DNA of 8,988 nt, from NCBI GenBank assembly GCA_012798485.1, contig JAAZND010000052.1, positions 1 to 8,988 on the forward strand, written 5' to 3'. Under the pieces are notes generated by a model. It had not been told where the DNA came from. It searched no databases and worked only from the letters and a program-made list of their open reading frames with translations. Positions 6,155 to 8,988 of the stretch are shown here, piece after piece. The DNA comes from Candidatus Beckwithbacteria bacterium. Lineage in GTDB: Bacteria; Patescibacteriota; Microgenomatia; UBA1400; UBA1449. Every line of letters starts with the position of its first letter. Position 1 is the first letter of the stretch. The position numbers and the translations under genes were made by a program.

Positions 6155-7814
6155 GGGATTTAAACTGACAAAATTAGACTTTATTAATTCATTTATTATT
6201 TTTATTTTATCATTTATTTTTGTCTCTGACTTATTTTTGGTAAAAGGGCAACCACAGACTTTTGATGCTCCTGCTCATATTACTACAATTGCTCAGTTTG
6301 GGGAAATTTTAAAACAAGGAGAGTTTCCGATTATCTGGGTTGATAAATTTGCAAACTATGGTTATCCTCTTGGTCTTTTTGCTCATCAATTGACTGCTTA
6401 TCTTGGAGGGTTTATTAATATTTTTGTCAATAATCCTATTCTCTCATATAATTTATTATTTTTTCTGGCAACATTTTTGGCAACTTTATTTTTTTATTTA
6501 TTTTTGAGACTTTATTTTTCAGGAAAAACTTCATTAATCGCTGTGACTTTTTTTCTTTTCAGTGCTTACAGGATTATTAATACCTACATTAGAGGAGCTT
6601 TGCCGGAATATTTTTCTTTTTCTTTTTTTATCTTGGCTTTGTTTTCTTTAAGTTTACTTTTTAAACAGAGAAAATATTTTTTTAGCTTGGTTTTTATTTT
6701 TTCGATAACAGCATCTCTTTTACTTCATCCAATGATGTTTATTTTTTACGGACCTTTAATATTTTTCTATTTTTGTTTAATCTGGAGAGAAAATAAATTT
6801 AGCAAAAAAGATTTATTACTATTAATCACATTATTCCTTTTATCTTTCACTTTAGCTGTTTTTTATCTGTTGCCTTTGAAACTGGAAAATAAATATTTTG
6901 TCAGAACTTCTACTGTTTCTAGTATCAATAATGATCAGTTTTTGACTATTGCTAATTACTTTAGTTCTGTCTGGTTTTATTTTCTTGGTCATCCCGGTCC
7001 AAGAGGTAATTTTATCCAATTTGGTTTGATGGAAACAATAATATGTCTTTGTTCATTAATTTTATTTTTTCTTCTTAAAAAAGGCCATAAAGAAAAGCAA
7101 AATTTATTTTATTTTAGCTTTATATCTTTTGTTGTCTTATTATTTTTTACCTTATCTCCTTCTTTATTTTTGTATAAATTACCTTTTTTGAGAGAAATCC
7201 AATATCCGTGGAGAGTTTTGGGAGTAATGATCTTGCCAGCTACTATTTTTTTGGCTTTTTATTTAGAGAAATTGAAGCATAATTTGATCTATCTTTTAGT
7301 TTTATTCTTAATTTTACTCATCAGAGTACCGCAAATTTATACTAAAAATGTAGTTAATTTCCCTTTAACAAGATATTATTTTACGGCTTATAATTTGCAT
7401 ACCAATGATTTGACTTTAAACTGGATTGGAGACCCAAGTGAATATCCAAGTAAAACTCAGAAAGTGGAGATTATTGAAGGTCAGGGAGAAATTAAGAATT
7501 TAAAAGTCGAAAATTCCTCAAGAATTTTTAAAGTTCAAGCTTTGACTGATTTAAGAATGATTGATAATACTTTTTATTTCCCCGGCTGGACTGTTTATAT
7601 AGATGGTATAAAAACTAATATTGAATATCAAGATCCAACATATCGAGGAATGATCACTTATAAAGTATCTGCTGGAGATCATGACGTTAAGGTTATATTT
7701 GAAAATACAAAGATAAGATTATTTTCTCAATTAATTTCTTTAGCAGCATTATGTTTGCTTGTGCCGATTTTTATTTTTAGAAAAAAGGTGATGAAGTTTT
7801 TTGCTCTTAGTTAA
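6153..7814 (+). CDS. Membrane protein of the '6-pyruvoyl-tetrahydropterin synthase-related' / YfhO-like group (PF10131 type), 553 aa
   Basis: About 11-12 membrane helices are followed by an outer C-terminal domain and a last helix. The first outer loop has F-D-A-P-A-H (37-42, with D38 and H42), then Q-G-E-F-P (55-59), I-W (61-62) and N-Y-G-Y-P (68-72). R-G-A-L-P-E (147-152), L-H-P (191-193) and I-Q-Y-P-W-R (349-354) follow. The tail carries F-P-G-W-T-V-Y-I-D-G (476-485) and A-G-D-H-D-V (507-512), the beta-sandwich-like ending known from YfhO-like proteins. This set of blocks matches the family labelled PF10131. The pterin name is historical and implies no pterin chemistry. The group is thought to be GT-C-like, transferring sugars from a lipid carrier; the substrate is unknown. 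ATG 6153 gives a normal N-terminal helix. An upstream TTG at 6129 would add 8 residues encoded inside the divergent gene. The stop overlaps the convergent gene by 8 bp. Confidence 0.85.
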   Translation: MGFKLTKLDFINSFIIFILSFIFVSDLFLVKGQPQTFDAPAHITTIAQFGEILKQGEFPIIWVDKFANYGYPLGLFAHQLTAYLGGFINIFVNNPILSYNLLFFLATFLATLFFYLFLRLYFSGKTSLIAVTFFLFSAYRIINTYIRGALPEYFSFSFFILALFSLSLLFKQRKYFFSLVFIFSITASLLLHPMMFIFYGPLIFFYFCLIWRENKFSKKDLLLLITLFLLSFTLAVFYLLPLKLENKYFVRTSTVSSINNDQFLTIANYFSSVWFYFLGHPGPRGNFIQFGLMETIICLCSLILFFLLKKGHKEKQNLFYFSFISFVVLLFFTLSPSLFLYKLPFLREIQYPWRVLGVMILPATIFLAFYLEKLKHNLIYLLVLFLILLIRVPQIYTKNVVNFPLTRYYFTAYNLHTNDLTLNWIGDPSEYPSKTQKVEIIEGQGEIKNLKVENSSRIFKVQALTDLRMIDNTFYFPGWTVYIDGIKTNIEYQDPTYRGMITYKVSAGDHDVKVIFENTKIRLFSQLISLAALCLLVPIFIFRKKVMKFFALS

Positions 7815-8988
7815 CTTTTTCTCCCAAAATAAAACTTTCTGTCTTATTTGGATAATAGTAAGTTTTCAAAATTTTCAGATTAGCTGGCTGGGTTCCAGCC
7901 TTACAAACATATAGAGTTTGTTCTTTAATTTCAGTTTCCTTTTGACAGTTATCACCGATAAAAGTGAGATTATCCAGCTTTCTAATATGAATAAAAGAAG
8001 AATTTGTTTCAGTTTCAATCGCATTATTGGCTTGCTGCTGCCATTTATTGGGATCATATTTGTTAAAAAATAAATAAAAGATATAAGGGTTACCACTCAT
8101 ATTGGCCGTAATAATAATATCTCGATAATTATTTTGCAGTTTAGTGACATCTTGAATGATTTCTTTGGCTTCATATTGCCAGTCGGCCGCGTTATAAAAT
8201 GGTTGTTTAATATAATAAGAATTTAAATAAAATAAAGTATTCCAGATAAAAATTAAAAAAACTAAACTAAAACTTACATATTGAAAATATTTATTATATT
8301 TCCTTATATATTGGGCAAATTTTAAAAAACCTAAAGCAATAATAGTGGCAATGGCAGCTGTTGCAAAAACAGCTCTTACAGGACTTGGAGTTTCGAAACT
8401 TAAACTAGCAGCTAGGGGAGATAATAAGAGAAAAATTATGATTGGAGTTAATTTATATTTAAATAAAAAAATAATGCCTAAGAAAAAAAATGGTAGAGTT
8501 AAAATTAAAAGTTCTCCTACATCAGGAATTGTGTGTTTGGCTCTTTGTAAGTCTCCGTTAAAAAATAAAAAGGAAGGATCAAAATGAGAAAAATATCTTT
8601 GTAAAAGATCTTTTCCATAAGCCTCTAATTTGTTATTAAGAAATCTGGTATATAAGACAGGTTGACTTTCTGACTCAATTGATGCTTGCCAAAGTTTGGC
8701 TTCTACATCATTATTTTTGGAAAAAATTGACATATCAGTAGCTCGCGCTTGGCCATAAGTTGAGGTTGAAGTGACAAGCCAGACAGAGCCGGAGAGGATA
8801 AGTGCAAAAAATCCAAGTTTTAAAACATATTTAAGATGAGTTTTTTGCCAGACTAATATTAAAATATAGATAATCCAGAGCGGAACAAAGGCTTTGGCAG
8901 CATGATAGGTTAAAAGTCCAGCAGAAAAAGAAAGAAGCGAAAAAAGCCAAAATTTTAATTTATCAGTATTTAGATATTTAAAAGTTAA
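7807..8988 (-). CDS. Family-39-like GT-C glycosyltransferase, C-terminal 393 residues only
   Basis: The frame is open from the right edge to TAA at 7809-7807, so the N-terminus with the acidic active-site loop is missing. The Met at 8733 is internal: the 85 codons upstream of it continue the protein with two membrane helices and family motifs. Numbering from the first visible residue, these include L-L-T-Y-H-A-A-K-A-F-V-P-L (25-37) and R-A-T-D-M-S-I-F (82-89). Then comes an outer stretch with F-F-N-G-D-L-Q-R-A-K-H-T-I-P near 142-155, a block I associate with PMT-like proteins of Patescibacteria. Four or five helices follow, and the tail is a soluble domain of about 150 residues with N-P-Y-I-F-Y-L-F-F-N-K-Y-D-P. 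Probable role: outer-face sugar transfer from a polyprenyl-phosphate carrier. It is of the same general type as the gene at the left edge, but the visible parts do not overlap, so direct comparison is not possible here. Confidence 0.83.
   Translation of the reverse strand, partial: LTFKYLNTDKLKFWLFSLLSFSAGLLTYHAAKAFVPLWIIYILILVWQKTHLKYVLKLGFFALILSGSVWLVTSTSTYGQARATDMSIFSKNNDVEAKLWQASIESESQPVLYTRFLNNKLEAYGKDLLQRYFSHFDPSFLFFNGDLQRAKHTIPDVGELLILTLPFFFLGIIFLFKYKLTPIIIFLLLSPLAASLSFETPSPVRAVFATAAIATIIALGFLKFAQYIRKYNKYFQYVSFSLVFLIFIWNTLFYLNSYYIKQPFYNAADWQYEAKEIIQDVTKLQNNYRDIIITANMSGNPYIFYLFFNKYDPNKWQQQANNAIETETNSSFIHIRKLDNLTFIGDNCQKETEIKEQTLYVCKAGTQPANLKILKTYYYPNKTESFILGEKVN

Noticed and set aside
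7875..8096. 73-aa minus-strand frame
   Set aside because: It is an out-of-frame shadow of the right-edge gene.
8345..8587. 80-aa plus-strand frame
   Set aside because: It lies antisense inside the right-edge glycosyltransferase gene; its Lys-rich content reflects reverse reading of AT-rich coding DNA.
7807..8733. A complete 308-aa gene starting at ATG 8733
   Set aside because: The same frame stays open for 85 more codons to the window edge and encodes membrane helices and family motifs, so the Met is internal.
1..8988. Alternative genetic code with UGA as an amino acid (seen in some CPR lineages)
   Set aside because: Long frames read cleanly under the standard code with no in-frame TGA, and Trp and Gly use ordinary codons. 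Few stops are visible, so absence of TGA stops alone proves nothing.

Overview
This is a very AT-rich, almost fully coding stretch of bacterial DNA. It holds seven protein genes, two of them cut by the window edges. Six encode large multi-span membrane proteins that look like GT-C-fold glycosyltransferases or relatives, and the seventh encodes a small single-span membrane protein of unknown family. About 120 of 8988 bases are non-coding. The composition, the tiny spacers, the lack of Shine-Dalgarno sites and the dense cluster of diverged GT-C-like proteins resemble Candidatus Patescibacteria (CPR), especially Microgenomates-type genomes. That assignment is inferred from style, because no rRNA or other marker gene is present. 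The standard code works: the long frames have no in-frame TGA and all visible stops are TAA or TAG.

Layout. The left part (1-3554) is a leftward three-gene unit with gaps of 4 bp and 1 bp. It consists of two adjacent paralogous GT-C proteins (1986-3554, then 464-1981) followed by the start of a family-39-like glycosyltransferase that runs off the left edge (462 to 1). A 75-bp divergent spacer (3555-3629) with TATAAT boxes and overlapping inverted repeats separates this unit from a rightward 634-residue membrane protein (3630-5534). A 41-bp convergent spacer follows, then the small leftward gene (5576-6154). Its start codon overlaps that of a rightward membrane protein of the '6-pyruvoyl-tetrahydropterin synthase-related' (PF10131/YfhO-like) type (6153-7814). 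The stop of that gene overlaps by 8 bp the stop of a leftward family-39-like gene that enters from the right edge (7807 to beyond 8988).

How the genes may work together. GT-C enzymes take sugars from polyprenyl-phosphate carriers on the outer face of the membrane and attach them to lipids, glycans or proteins. At least three, probably four, sequence subtypes stand side by side, so the window looks like part of a surface-glycan or cell-surface glycosylation locus. No polyprenyl-phosphate-sugar synthase, flippase or cytoplasmic glycosyltransferase is visible here, so donor and acceptor are unknown. I found no RNA gene, mobile element, CRISPR array or convincing terminator.
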